Positions 1-11,450 of a DNA stretch of 64,000 nt are shown piece after piece. Origin of the DNA: Chamaelirium japonicum. Taxonomy: Eukaryota > Streptophyta > Magnoliopsida > Liliales > Melanthiaceae. The notes beneath the pieces were generated by a model. It was given only the letters and a program-made list of their open reading frames with translations. It ran no database searches and had not been told where the DNA came from. Location: assembly GCA_947650365.1 (NCBI GenBank), contig OX393551.1:88510697-88574696 (forward strand), given 5' to 3'. Each line of letters opens with the position of its first letter. Position 1 is the stretch's first letter. A program made the position numbers and the translations under genes.

Positions 1-149
1 CCTAGCAAAGAGGAGCGGACCCCATGCTTCAAGGGGGGCCGGCCCCTACTAGGGTCCGAACCCCATAGGGCCGGCCCCTACTAGGACCCGAGCCACATGG
101 GGCCGGCCCTACTAGGACCCGAACCCCATGAGGGGCCGGCCGGCCTTGC

Positions 150-253
150 AAGGAAAGAAAGAAAAAAAAAATAAAAAAAAAGAAAAGAAAAGAAAGGAAA
201 GAAAAGAAAGGAAAGAAAAGAAAAGGAAAGAAAAGAAAGAAAAGGAAGGGAAT
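150..253. repeat. GAAA-type purine microsatellite
   Basis: About 100 bases consist almost only of G and A on the plus strand, mostly GAAA and GGAAA units. Several lysine/glutamate or phenylalanine-rich open frames cover it on both strands and are artefacts of the repeat. Confidence 0.9.
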
Positions 254-884
254 ACTGCCATGCGCGGGGGGAGGTTGCGTATGACGTCTGCACACACGCG
301 GATCTGCGCCGATCCCTCGATCCGACTCACAAGAAGAAGCGCCCGATCCCTATCGATTTCGTGTGCGAAATCCAGCCATAATTGCACCCGCCAGAAAAGG
401 AAAACAACTAAATGTTATTCCCCTCATCAATGGATGAAGAAATCCTGGGTAATTATGAGAGAGATACAAAAGGGATTTAAAATTAAAAGTTCCCATATCT
501 CTCTCCCCTCCCCTTTGCCTATAAATAGAGGGGGTGGGGGAATGAAGAAGAGGTCGAAGATCGAAGACGAAACGCCGGAGCTCTGCAGAAGAGGAGACGC
601 TTCTTCACCGACCCAAGGCTTCACGAGGCACAGTCAAGCCTGTCCCGAGGGATCGGCTTACTGAAAGTCCTCATGAACGTGAAGACCCTTGCACACGAAG
701 ATCAAGACTTCGACTCCGGGCACGAAGAAGAAAGCTCGGAGAAGAAGACCCTTCGACTCCGAAGACGCCAGAAGCAAAGGCCGGAGAAGAAGCTCGGAGC
801 GGCACTACCCCGTCATCACCCCGTCGTCTTCGACCAACGCCTGCACCATCCACGAAGAAGAAAGCCTGGAGCAGATCGTCTGAA

Positions 885-1020
885 GCGTCGCTACCCCGTC
901 GTCTTCATCAACAAAAGCCGACGCTATAACCGTCGCACGAAGACCGTCGCTACCCTCGTCGTCTTCGTCAACAAAAGCCGACGTCACAACCGTCGCACGG
1001 AGATCGGTGCTACCCCCACT
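885..1020. repeat. 59-60 bp tandem repeat inside the LTR-like segment
   Basis: The words GCTACCC and CAACAAAAGCCGACG recur at a spacing of 58-60 bases (for example 889, 947 and 1008 for the first word). At least two and a half copies are present. Confidence 0.75.
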
Positions 1021-1810
1021 ATCTTCGAAAGCATTCTTCGACTCCGATCACGCCAAAGAAGCCCGGAGAAGAAGAGAAGTCCAGTCGACACGCAAACTGT
1101 CGAAGCATCGAAGAAGTAGCCCATGTCGTTCGAAGAAGAAGATCGAGTTGACGTTGAAGCTAAAGCCAACGCAAGAAGCCAAAGCAAAGCCCCAGTAAAG
1201 CCTGCGCCAAAGCAACGCAAGTGCCAAAGCCAAGCGACTACGCCGGCCACGAGCAAAAGCACCGCACGTTCTAGCCGATACGACGCGAAGTCCGGAAGAA
1301 CGAAAGCATCGCAAGTCTCTCCCAGCTACGTCCAAGTGCAAGCGCCGAAGCAAAGCAAAAGCCAGAGCCACGCCGGAGCCGAGCCAAAGCCAAAAAGCCA
1401 AAGCCAAAGCCAACGCCAAAAGCTTGATCGACGCCGCGAACCGACGATCAAGGACACCGAGGTCAAGCAAGGAACGAGGAAGACGCGAAGACCGAGGAAC
1501 GAAGCCGAAAACCCCCTAGCCGAGAAAGCGCGAAGCACGGAAGGGACAAAGCAACGGTGGACATTCCTTAGCCTCTCCAAAACCCTCTCCCTGTAAAGAC
1601 CCCTGTCCTGGGCAACTCCTTCAGAGCTCTCGCACGAACACCACGTGGAGACGCGGATCAAAGGGATCCTCCAGAAGATCTTTCCCACAATCCCCTGATC
1701 AAAACTCGCCGCAACCCGGACTCGCTACACCCGAGCCACCCGGGTCCCGGCCACACTTGTAATCTGATTTTGCGCAATAAAGACGACCCGTGCTTTTTCC
1801 CGCGCTACAA

Positions 1811-2419
1811 CAACATACCGGAAGGGGAGCAAGTGGTTTGCCACTGGGATGTGATCTGAATCGCAATAGCGGCCCAATTCATCACGATGTTTTTTCCAGT
1901 AATGGAGCTGTGATGGGGCCCCTATTTTCCATCCCCGGATCCAATTTCTGATTGGTCAAAGGACAGAGAAACTTTTTAGCACAATTGGCACCACAAAGAA
2001 GAGCTTGTCTAGCAATTAGCCGAGGAAGTAACGGAGGATGAGAGCAAGAACCGATACTGGGACGAGCATCGTGGTGGTCCACGTACGGTGTGAGGTCCCC
2101 CACCCCACCAAGTAGCTGCAGCATTTCAGTAGTGGAGAATCCAATGAGACGTATCGGCATTTCAGTTCCGAAGCTAGTTTTCATGCTGTCATGGTCCTCC
2201 TCATCCAAAGGTGTGGTGGAGGCTGAGCAAGCAAGTTGTCTATGGACCACATAGACTTTGATTGGAGACCAAGCTATTAGCCACACTCAACAGAGGCTTC
2301 TGCCCAAATTGAAGGGCCGCCTCGACCGACTACTCCTTCCAACTGCGTTCACTCAACCTTTGATTGCCATATCTTAATGCTATTGGACCACTCAGTGTTT
2401 TCACATTCAAATTTCTGAT

Positions 2420-2420
<1 letters not shown>
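1811..2420. other. unassigned spacer with one 134-codon minus-strand open frame
   Basis: No transposon signature or known gene is recognisable. The minus strand is open from 2286 to 1882 (134 codons, starts with ATG). The translation is not low-complexity and includes EEDHDSMKTSFGTEMP and a cysteine pair around residues 97-107. I do not recognise the family. It could be a relic of a gene exon or chance. Confidence 0.25.

Positions 2421-2487
<67 letters not shown>
2421..2487. repeat. (GA)n microsatellite
   Basis: Perfect GA dinucleotide repeat of about 67 bases. The minus-strand serine/leucine ORF across it is an artefact. Confidence 0.97.
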
Positions 2488-2491
<4 letters not shown>

Positions 2492-2990
2492 GTTTGTAGA
2501 TAGACATATGAATCGCCCATGACTTGATATTTACATATGGCCTGCACGGGATTGTGACCCCCCTTGATCTGGTTGAGGGTGTTGGTAACCATCCCCCTCT
2601 TCACTTCCGCATTCAATCCCATGGGCCAGGCTCAAGTCTCTGAAGCAGGGGGGGGGGGGGCTCCGACACTGCACTCTCCTCTTCGCTTCCTCATTTACTT
2701 GGCTTGCATACATCCCATATGTGTTGCAGGGTGCATGAATTGGCAATGGTAAATCATTATCGGAGGGCCCGAAACCGGGGGCAGGGACCATCCTTCCTCC
2801 GGATCAACTAAAGGGACAACTCAATGATCCGCTCTCCGGATGCCGACATAGGGGGGGCTACTGTACTACTTCCCGGCATTGATGCACATGAACGGCACAT
2901 CGGCGGTGTGAAAGTGCATGTGCTAGTCGCAACCCCGGGCATCCAATTAATTTCCATATAGTGTAACTAAAAGAGAACAACAACAACAAC
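2488..2990. other. unassigned spacer with a G12 run
   Basis: Contains a run of about 12 G at 2648-2659 and a short CAA microsatellite near 2978-2993. Short ORFs on both strands share no recognisable domain. Nothing else could be supported here. Confidence 0.5.
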
Positions 2991-2997
2991 AACGACA

Positions 2998-3165
2998 ACT
3001 GATAGCTCAGTTGATAAGACATATGCAACACATTACCTTGGTCAAGGGTTCCAATAAGATCTATAGAATTTTTCCTTCCACCCTGTTGTGACGAGCTTCT
3101 CTCTCATCTTAGTGGTGAGCTTTTCTACCTATGGGGTTATTTCAAATCGGGGTATTTCTTGTTGT
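2998..3165 (+). mobile_element. tRNA-derived SINE candidate
   Basis: The sequence carries a pol III internal promoter pair. An A-box-like TAGCTCAGTTGATAAGA (3003-3019) is followed by a B-box-like GGTTCCAATAA (3047-3057), at the spacing seen in tRNA genes and tRNA-derived plant SINEs. Downstream is about 100 bases of unrelated body. No cloverleaf can be folded beyond the D-arm-like part, so a functional tRNA gene is unlikely. Target duplications and a clear 3' tail were not found. A decayed tRNA pseudogene is the alternative. Confidence 0.5.
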
Positions 3166-3167
3166 GC

Positions 3168-3430
3168 GGCGGAAGCAAGCAATGAACTAATACCAAGATA
3201 GATATGATGCAAACCACAATCGAGAGAGATGTAAATAGAGATCAGATGCAAAAGCGATAAAAGGTTCACAGACAAACTTGACAACATAGAGTGGTTCAAC
3301 GATCTGGTATATGTCCACCGACAACAGTATGGATCGATCTTCTAATTCAATGAAGAGAATACAAAAGGATTCCAAAAATCAAACCAACATCCCCTCGTCG
3401 ACGACTCTCCAAAACCCTGCCAATCAAATG
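3168..3430 (-). repeat. probable antisense LTR fragment
   Basis: Begins TGTTGTGCGGCGGAAGC and continues with sequence that, read on the minus strand, resembles the end of a Ty1/copia-type LTR (ending CGCCGCACAACA). The assignment rests on the TG start and the general character only, since no partner LTR or primer-binding site was found beside it. Confidence 0.3.
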
Positions 3431-3464
3431 CAAGTTTCATAATTCCTCCCCAAATCCTAAACCC

Positions 3465-5335
3465 CCTTGAGAAACCGCACTATTGGGTCCAACCATCCTC
3501 CATCCTTTCCCATGAGTTTCCATTTTACCCTTCACCTTTTCCATTGATCCATACCTAGTATTTTGAATCCTATGTCATAAAAACAAACTCTAGGGCTAGG
3601 ACCGTAATATGCCAATTTTACACAAATCACAACTACCATCCAAAAATATTACCCTTTTACCACTAATCAATTGAGTTTTATTTATCCATTTTAAAAACAA
3701 AGGGATATTATGGGAATAAATCCCACTAACCCATTCTTCCTTCCATCTTACTTTTGTTTCCGTTTTGCCCTTCTATTCTTTGCCACGAACCAATTGAATC
3801 TTACTTATGCATTAAAAAAACAAGGGCTATAATGGGAAGGGCTTCTTCTTTCCATCCTATATTGTGTTCCCTATTTTACCCTTCTCAATCCTATGTTTTA
3901 AAACATCAAGTGAAATGTTTTGGGGTAGGATTGGTACCCGATTAGCTTTTGGGTATGGGTATGGTTATGAATACCGGTATGGGTGTTGGACCTCTACCTG
4001 ATTAGCTTATGGGTATGAATACCTCAATACCCATACCCGAAATTATTTGCCTCTCTAACTTGTGACCCGACCCAGACCCCACCCGAAACATCTAGTACGA
4101 GTATGGGTACAAATGTACTTTCAAGTATGTGTATGGGTATGGGAAACACTAGGGCTAGGACCGTGATATATCAGTTTTACCCTACCCGTTCTATCCCTAC
4201 ACAAATCACAAATACCATCCAAGAATATTACCCTTTTGACACTAATATTGAATCTTATTTATCCATACCCCCTAAATAAAACCGCACTTTTGGGTCATTG
4301 CATCCTTCCATCCTTTTGCATGAGTTCCCATTTTACCCTTCACCTTATACATTAATCCATACCCAGTATTTTGAATCCTATGTCATGAAAACTAACACAA
4401 GGGCTAGGACCATAATATGCCATTTTTACACTTTCCCTTCTATCCCTACTCAAATCACAAATACCATCCAAGAATATTACCCTTTTGCCACTAATCAATT
4501 GAGGCTAATATATCCATTTAAAAAACCAAGGCTTAAATCCTACTAACTCATTCTTCCTTCCATCCTAATTTTTGTTTTCCATTTTACCCTTCTCTTTTTT
4601 GCCACTAATCAATTGAATCTTATTTATCCATTAAAAAACAAGGGTTATAAAGGGAAGGGCAATCCCACTAATCCACTAACCCATTCTTCCTTCCATCCTA
4701 CATGTTGTTTCCTATTTTACCCTTCTCAATCCTATGCTTTAAAATAACATCAAGGAAAATGTTTGGGTAGGGTATGAATACTAGAATATCCATACCTGAA
4801 ACCCAATTGCCCCTCTGACTTGTAACCTGACCCCGACCTAAAACATCTAGTATGGGTACAAATGTACTTTCAGGTATGGCTATGGGTATGAGTTGTACAA
4901 GGGACCTAAAACATCTAGTATGGGTATGGGTTATAGGTACTAATGTACTTTCAGGTATGGGTATGGGTTGTACAAGGGTTTTACAAGGTTGTAGGTATGG
5001 TTATGGGTATGGGTATGGGTATCGGGATGGGTTGTACAGGGGACCTAAAACATCCGGTATGGGTATGGGTTACATGTACAAATGTACTTTCAAATATGGG
5101 TATGGGCTGTACAAGGGTTTTACAAGGTTGTACAAGTTTAAGGGCATGGGTTGTACAAGGTTTGGGTAGGGTATGGGTATAGGAACGCTACCTGGTAGGG
5201 TACGTATGGGTATAGGAACTTTACCCTATTAACTTTTGGGTATGGGTACCTTAATACTTTTTACAAGGCTTGGGTAAGATATGGGTATATGAATTCTACC
5301 CGATTAACTGTCAGGTATGGGTACCTCAATACCTA
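3465..5335. repeat. 0.8-kb direct duplication with TATGGG-rich tracts
   Basis: Two copies of a roughly 470-500 bp block (3465-3930 and 4268-4780) share long stretches such as CATGAGTT(T)CCATTTTACCC, TTTTGAATCCTATGTCAT and CCATTCTTCCTTCCATC, offset by about 805 bases. Each is followed by a tract of degenerate TATGGG/GGGTATGGG units (about 3930-4150 and 4780-5335). A partial third copy lies at 4140-4265. The TATGGG tracts resemble the subterminal repeats of plant hAT elements, but no terminal inverted repeats were found. Open frames here (rich in M, G, V, W and Y) are repeat translations. Confidence 0.7.
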
Positions 5336-5343
5336 TATTTGAT

Positions 5344-5848
5344 TAGGGACGTCAATGGTACGATTTCGGTATGGTTTTGGGAAAAACCGAAACCACACCG
5401 CAACACCAAACCGTCACACCGAAAATGCCCCGCCCCGCACCGCGACGGTGTACCATTATGTTAACTGAAACCGCACCATGCGGTGCGGTGCACTACGGTT
5501 TATCACTAGAATGGCCTAAACGGTGCAGTTTTATACGGCTTTGGTCAAAACTGAAATCGCACCGCTACATCGAAACAAAAAACCGAAACCGCACCGCGAC
5601 GGTGTACCATTATGTAAAACCGAAACCGCACCATGCGGTGCGGTGCACTGCGGTTTTATCACTAGAATGGCCTAAACGGTGCAGTTTTATGCGGCTTTGG
5701 TCAAAACTAAAATCGCACCGCTACATCGAAACCGAAAACTGAAACCGCACCGCACGGTGACGGTTTTATATTTTGGCAAACCAAAACCGCACTATGCGGT
5801 ACGGTTTATCACTGTTTTCGGTTTTAAACCGCACCATTGCCATCCCTA
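5344..5848. mobile_element. non-autonomous hAT element with target duplication
   Basis: Terminal inverted repeats are TAGGGACGTCAATGGTACG on the left and the inverse of CGCACCATTGCCATCCCTA on the right (16 of 19 positions pair). It is flanked by 8-bp copies TATTTGAT (5336-5343) and TATTTGAC (5849-5856), a 7 of 8 match, as expected for hAT insertion. The 505-bp body has many AACCG/CGGTT subterminal motifs typical of the Ac-like group and an internal tandem duplication of about 154 bp (5437-5590 and 5591-5745). No transposase is encoded, so it depended on a related autonomous element. Confidence 0.88.
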
Positions 5849-5856
5849 TATTTGAC

Positions 5857-6963
5857 AACCAAAACCCGATTGTCTCTCTAACATATGTAGAAAATAAAGG
5901 TTGACATATATATATTGTACATATATCCCATATTTGGATCCTATTTCATTAAAACAAAAGCAAGAAAGAAAATGTTGTATTCTTGCACTTTCCATTGTGG
6001 CCCTATTAAAATTACCAATATGCTCCTATCATTATTTTATGTGTCCATATCCGATACTAAAATGACTTTATAATTTGTGTACGTGTAAAAGGATCCATAG
6101 ATCAGTAACTATTGCACGTGCAACATACATGCCAATTGTACTAGTAGTAATACAATAGATCTCAAATTACAAATTCAAAGGCTCAAAACAAAGTCAAAAT
6201 CCCGTCATGATTTACGCATAGCGTGCATCCAGGCCCAATTTTGCCCGGGCGAATCGACCTAGTACAAACAGGTTGCCCGAAAATTCTGGAGTGTAATGTG
6301 AGCAGGGAATTCGCCTGGGCGAAATCTTGTAGTACATTTCACTCGCTCGGGCAAAAAATTCAGGCATTCTGTGAGATCGGACTAGGTTATGGGAGTAGGT
6401 ATTCAACGGCTTTCACATTTCTCTCAGTCCTATGGCGAGTTTTGATCTATGGTCTACCTTGTGCCAGCGCACTAATAGTGGTCTTTTTAAAAAACAAAAA
6501 CGATGACAACCAAGCCTCACCCCATCAGAGGACACATACGAGGCCAATCAGGCTACGCTCAGAGTCCACTATCCACATTTTAGAGGGAAAGGGAAGTCTA
6601 TGTTCTTCATCTGAAAATTAGAATTCCCGGGAAATGAGTATATTTCCGTGTTCTTTCCATTCCTCAAACTTAAGAGTTTCTCTTCCCCCGTTATCTGAGA
6701 TTTGTAAATCCCTACATACCTCTTCCTTCCTCGTTGTGAACGCATGTATATAGGTATACGGAGCAAAATGTGGGAAGATGTCTAAATCACTTGGACGTCA
6801 AGGTTTTATTGGAAAGAAGATTGGAATGGACCAATGTTCTAGGGATTTCCATTTCCCCAGAGACAAACACATCCTAATGGGTATTAAACCCACAATTATA
6901 CAAAGATTTCATTCCTTTATGGAACAATTGAAGCCAAGGCCAAGTTGAGATATAGATTAGTAT
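5857..6963. other. unassigned spacer
   Basis: Mostly AT-rich with no credible gene. The part at 6235-6375 contains repeated CGCCCGGGCGAA-like motifs also present near 36165-36290, so it belongs to a dispersed repeat family of unknown type. ORFs across 6212-6621 show no domain. Confidence 0.5.
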
Positions 6964-6971
6964 CACTCAAT

Positions 6972-7329
6972 TAGGGATAGAAGCGGTGCGGTTTAAAACC
7001 GAAAACCGCGGTAAACCGCACCGCATGGTGCGATTTGGTTTGCCAAAATATAAAACCATCGCGGTTCGGTGTGGTTTCGGTTTTCGATTTTCGGTTTTCG
7101 GTTTCGGTGTAGCGGTGCAGTTTCGGTTTTGACCAAAACCGCACCGTTTAGGTTTTTATAATGATAAACCGTGGTGCACCACACCACACCGCGCCTCATG
7201 GTGAGGTTTCGGTTTTACATAATGGTAAACCGTCGCGGTGCGGTGCGGTTTCGGTGTGGCAGTTCGGTGTTGCAGTGCGGTTTCGATTTTGCCCAAAACC
7301 GCAACGAAATCACACCGGTTCCATCCCTA
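6972..7329. mobile_element. non-autonomous hAT element with perfect target duplication
   Basis: Termini are TAGGGATAGAAGCGGTGCGG on the left and the inverse of CACACCGGTTCCATCCCTA on the right. The 8-bp duplication CACTCAAT is identical on both sides (6964-6971 and 7330-7337). The 358-bp interior is a series of CGGTTT/AAACCG motifs in both orientations, like the 5344-5848 element, so both belong to one family. It has no coding capacity. Confidence 0.93.
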
Positions 7330-7337
7330 CACTCAAT

Positions 7338-7635
7338 GCACTAAATACAGTTAAATCTAATAAATGGGAAAGAAATTTGTACTGAAGGTAAAGCTCAACA
7401 CATGTTAATTGATCCTCTATGTCAATCGGCTGCACGTGTGTGGTTAGTCAGGATGTGGCTCTTGTGAAACTATAAGGGCCTAAAGGGGAGTTCTATTAAG
7501 TATGCAACTCTAGTCCTCCCACCTGAAAAATATGAGACTAAACTTAGTGGAGTGTGAAAAATAACGGATTAAAACTTTCTTAAATAAAAGATAGGGCATG
7601 GGGCATGAGTTTTGAACTCATGATCTCTCTAAGAG
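7338..7635. other. unassigned spacer
   Basis: No gene or clear repeat. A short self-complementary stretch around 7598-7616 (GAGTTTTGAACTC) is seen. Nothing else could be supported. Confidence 0.5.
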
Positions 7636-8059
7636 TAGGACTGTCTATTGGGCTGGGCTAGCCTGATACCCACTTGTTCGGCCTGAAAAAATTTGGGCTG
7701 AGCTTTATATGAGCTTGAGCTGGGTTGAGCCTGGACATAATTTCAAGCCCGAACTTGAGTTTGGATCGTGTTAAGCTCGGCCTGTTTAAGACCCGGACCT
7801 GAGATAGTAAGGGTGTATTAGTTTATTAAACCATCACCTCTTGAAACATTTTGCTTATTTAGGAGATAAAGTCATACACAAGTCGGTTTTTAGTGAAAGT
7901 TGCTATTGTTTAAAATTTCATAGCTTTTGTTGCATTATGTATGCCTATGATTTTTTTGAGAAATCCCTCTCAGAGAATAAGAGGGGGTTCGGCCTAGACC
8001 CCTACCTGTAAATTGAACTAAAGAGTTACATACAACGAGTTTAGGGGAAAGAGAAGGAG

Positions 8060-10300
8060 GAGAAGAACCGCCTAGTTACAAAGTTCCATGATCAAATCTT
8101 TCGTCCCCGGCCTCAGATGGCAAGCCCAAAGGTGGATTAGCGACTTGGAGTGAGAGATCACATCCTCGCTTGTGCTCCTTTTGTTCTGGAAGGTCCGCTG
8201 GTTCCGCTCAAGCCAGATCACTCAACAAACACCGATGGCAAGTACATCCCAACCTTTGCGATCAGTACCGCGAAACCTTAGACGTCGCCAGGAACCCCAA
8301 AGAGAGTCCATCGACGATAGCAAAGAGGTCAGGTTCAGCTTGTCAAGGAAATGCCTTCAGACGTGCCTCGAGAACTCGCACCGCATCAGCAGATGATCAG
8401 TGAACTCCTATAAAACCCCGCAAAACGTACACGACGGATCCGACACCCCTAGGTGGTTGCGCTTCATCAGGTTAGTCTTTGTGAGAATACGATCCCTGGA
8501 AGCAAGTAACATTAATATCCACATCTTAAGGGGACATCCTGCCCGCCAAATGGCCTTAGTCGGAAGACTACGGACACTGCCGAAGTTGAGGAAACCATAC
8601 AGGCTCCTAACTGGGAATTCGCCAGAAGAGGTCTACCGCTATCCCGCTGTGTCTGGTTCCTCCGTCAAGGTCACTCTATTCAGGGCGTCTAGGAGATCAC
8701 CAAGCTCCCTCAGGTGCTCCGTCAGAAATGGTTCCATGAATCGTGGTCACCAAATCGTGACACCTTTGTGCACAGACGCTTGTGACCGCACAGTGGCCAT
8801 CCTGTTAGGAGCCAGCTTGAACAGGTGAGGAAACAAGCTGTGTAGAGGTATGTCCCCAGTGAAATGTCCTCACAGGAATGAATGAATCTTCGTTCCCCGT
8901 AGTTAGCCTAGATCCACAACGAAAAATAGAAGCCACTCGGGAGACCCCCCGCCAGAATATAGAAAAAGTTGTGAAAGTGCGAGATCTGAAGTTGAGAGGC
9001 GAGAAGTGCCGGAAGTACCTACTTACCACCACTCCCTTCTAGATGTCCCCCAGTCTATTATGAATTCTCCACCACCACTTGCCAAGCATCGCCTGATTGA
9101 AATCGTGCAGGTTGATGATTCTCAATCTATCTTGCTCCCTGGACTTGCAAGCATTACCCCAAGCAAGGAGAGGGTAATAGCCCGATGAGCCCATCGCACC
9201 GCGCCAAAGGAATTGCCTCCGGATTTTGTCAATCCGCATGGAAACCAACGCAGGCAGGGAGTAGAAGGATAGGAAATAGGAAGGAATTGCCGACATAATC
9301 GAGTTGATCAAAGTCATGCGTCCCCCAATGGACAGGTGATTCCCTTTCCAATGAGAGAGGCGTCGCTCTACCTTCTGAATCAGCTCCAGCCAAGACTCTT
9401 TTGGCAACTTCCTGTCCGAGATTGGCAATCTAAGGTATTTGAAGGGAAGAGAAGCTAGTTTGCACCCTAGGATCCCGACCAGGCTGTGTAAAAGGACCCT
9501 ATCCTCAACCAAAGCGTAGAGAACCGAATTCATGAAATTAATGAACTGGCCTGAAGCCATCTGGAAGCAAAGTAGTAACCCTTGAGAACCAGAATCTGTG
9601 CTGGGTCTGCCTGGAGGAAGAGCAGGGTGTCATTGATGAAATGAAGGCTTGAGACCTCCCAGGATTCCCCCCTGATCCCTGTAATCAATCCATTCCGCGC
9701 ATTGAGTTTGATGAGGGCATCGAAGACATCCACCACAAGGATGAAGAGGAAATGGGAGAGGGGGCCACCCTGTTTGACCCCCATACGCATCGAAAAAGCG
9801 TTGCCGCTACTGTTATTAATCAGCCATGAAATCTTGGATGAGGAAAGGCAACTCCAGATCCAATCTAACCAGCGCAAAGGGAAACCCTTGTACCGTAGAG
9901 TCATCATCAGGAATCCCCAGTCCAACTGGTTGAAAGCCTTCTCAAAGTCCAGCATAAGAAGTAATCCCTCTGAATGAGACTCCCTTAGGTGAAGGAGGAC
10001 CTCCTGAGCAGTTGTCATGTTGTTAAGGATGTTCCTGTCCTTGATGAGAAAGCCGACTGGGAAGGTCCAACAAGATCCAAGATAACCGCAGCCATCCAGG
10101 ACGCACTCACCTTCGCCACTGCCTTATAGATGCAGTTAGACAAACTGATAGGTCAGTAGTCCCGGATACTCTCAGACCTGTCCTTCTTAGGAATGAGAAT
10201 GATCCAAGATTGATTCAGGCATGTGAGGTCCACCTCTCCTACGAAGAAGTCTGACATGAAGCGCAGAAGGTCGTGCTTGAGGACTTCCCAATATCGTTGG
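8060..10300 (-). pseudogene. LINE copy A reverse transcriptase (ORF2 C-terminal half), broken
   Basis: Minus-strand fragments form an L1 reverse transcriptase. In order they are an N-terminal part with NNMTTAQEVLLHLRESHSEG and MLDFEKAFNQLDW (about 10130-9900), MGVKQGGPLS in the palm (near 9775), the catalytic box read as HFINDTLLF instead of the usual FADD (9629-9640), and a thumb region with LPFKYLRLPISDRKLP and LSHWKGNHLSIGGRMTLINS (9560-9300). A zinc-finger-like C-terminal portion trails to about 8400. Several stops and frameshifts are present, including between 9560 and 9530. The loss of the first catalytic Asp (to Asn) agrees with an inactive copy. Confidence 0.85.
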
Positions 10301-10769
10301 TAAAATAGGAAAGGCAAACCATCAGGTCTCGATGCCCCATTCGCAGACTGATCAACGAATGCACAATGTGTTCTGATCCCCTTCTACTATCCAGCGCTCT
10401 CTAGGTCGCTATTTCCATATTACCTCCTCCCCGTGGAGGATGTCCATCAGGTCGGAGGAAAGGGATGCCCGTGTAGCCAACTTTGAAGATATAAGGGCTC
10501 CGGATTCCTCACGGATCTCCAGAACATGAATACGTGCCATCAGGTCCTCCTTCTACTTATAGATGCTGCCGAAATAGATCGAAGACCACCGGATGAGATC
10601 CCACTTCAAGTATCGCAGCCAGGTCGTCGAAACCCACTATCATGGTCCACATCTTCTCAAAACAAAATGGGCGTTAAAGGCGGGTCCCTTCACTTATGTT
10701 GAGCAGCACCGGGACATGGTCGTTCACGAAGGAAGGAAGCGCAATGGTTGTTGTGAGAGGGAAGAGAGC

Positions 10770-11450
10770 ATCCTATTCTCCAAAGATTAGGAATCTGTCC
10801 AGTCTAGCGAAGCTAGACTGCTCCATCCAATTGGACCACATAAATCTTTGACCCCCCATCAGTAGGTCCTCCAAACCCAGATCGCGGACGAAGAAAGAAA
10901 AGGCCTCCATCTCCCGTGGATTACCATGATTGCCACTCCTTTCCTCGATGAATCGAGGTAGCATTGAAGCCCCCATTAATAACCCAGGGTCCGGGGAAGG
11001 GAGAGCGTACCGTCCTAATTTCCTACCAAAATTTGAACGATAAGCAGTGATCGGGTGGACCGTAAACCGACTTCATAGTCCAAGACCAATTATCAGATCG
11101 GTTGGTGATCACCATCTTGAGAAAGAAGTCCCCGTACAGCCTATCGGAAAGAGAGAAGGGAGTTGTCCCACTCAATCATGATGCCACCTGCTACTCCAAT
11201 GGAGCCCTTGGAGTCCTACGTGTCGATCCGATAATTGCTCAAAGATTGCAGGAAGCTTTGAGAAGGGTCCGTTGTCTTCGTCTCCTGCAGGCAGATGACG
11301 TCGGCATTGTGTGAGTGGTGAAGAATCTTGCCGCCTAACGTTTGACAGAGCCACCCAGGCCACGGACATTTCATGAGATGATCTTCATGAAAAAAGAGGG
11401 GAGGAAATACAAAGAAAACAACCAAAAAAGCAGGCACCATCAAACATGAT
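10770..11450 (-). pseudogene. LINE copy A endonuclease (ORF2 N-terminal part), broken
   Basis: Minus-strand fragments match the AP-type endonuclease of L1 LINEs, which nicks the genomic target. The N-terminal strand is seen as PGWLCQTLGG followed by NADVICLQETKT (about 11375-11265), where the QETK glutamate is the metal-binding residue. The C-terminal part gives EMEAFSFFVRDLGLEDLLMG, then RFMWSN, then FARLDRFLI (about 10905-10780). The frame changes between the two parts. Spacing to the reverse transcriptase downstream is normal for ORF2. Confidence 0.75.

Larger units (their letters stand above)
1..1810 (+). repeat. LTR-like segment, probably a solo or edge-truncated LTR
   Basis: The segment has LTR-like signals in order: a TATA box (TATAAATA, 520-527), a long low-complexity GC-balanced body, and a polyadenylation signal AATAAA at 1776-1781 near its end. 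No coding domain is recognisable. Lysine- and arginine-rich open frames on the plus strand are translations of purine-rich and GCCAAA-type repeats, not proteins. The left end lies outside the window, no primer-binding site could be placed beyond 1810, and no partner LTR was seen. An unrelated repeat with promoter-like features cannot be excluded. Confidence 0.35.

Noticed and set aside
128..664. 178-codon lysine-rich ORF as a gene
   Set aside because: Its first third is the GAAA microsatellite and the rest crosses a TATA box of an LTR-like segment; no domain.
1123..1596. Lysine/serine/glutamine-rich ORF as a nuclear protein
   Set aside because: It translates GCCAAA-type repeats inside the LTR-like segment.
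2998..3060. Functional tRNA gene
   Set aside because: A- and B-box words are present but no acceptor stem or anticodon arm can be formed.
4780..5335. TATGGG repeats as interstitial telomeric sequence
   Set aside because: The plant telomere unit is TTTAGGG. These units are TATGGG-like, highly degenerate and mixed with other words, more like hAT subterminal arrays.
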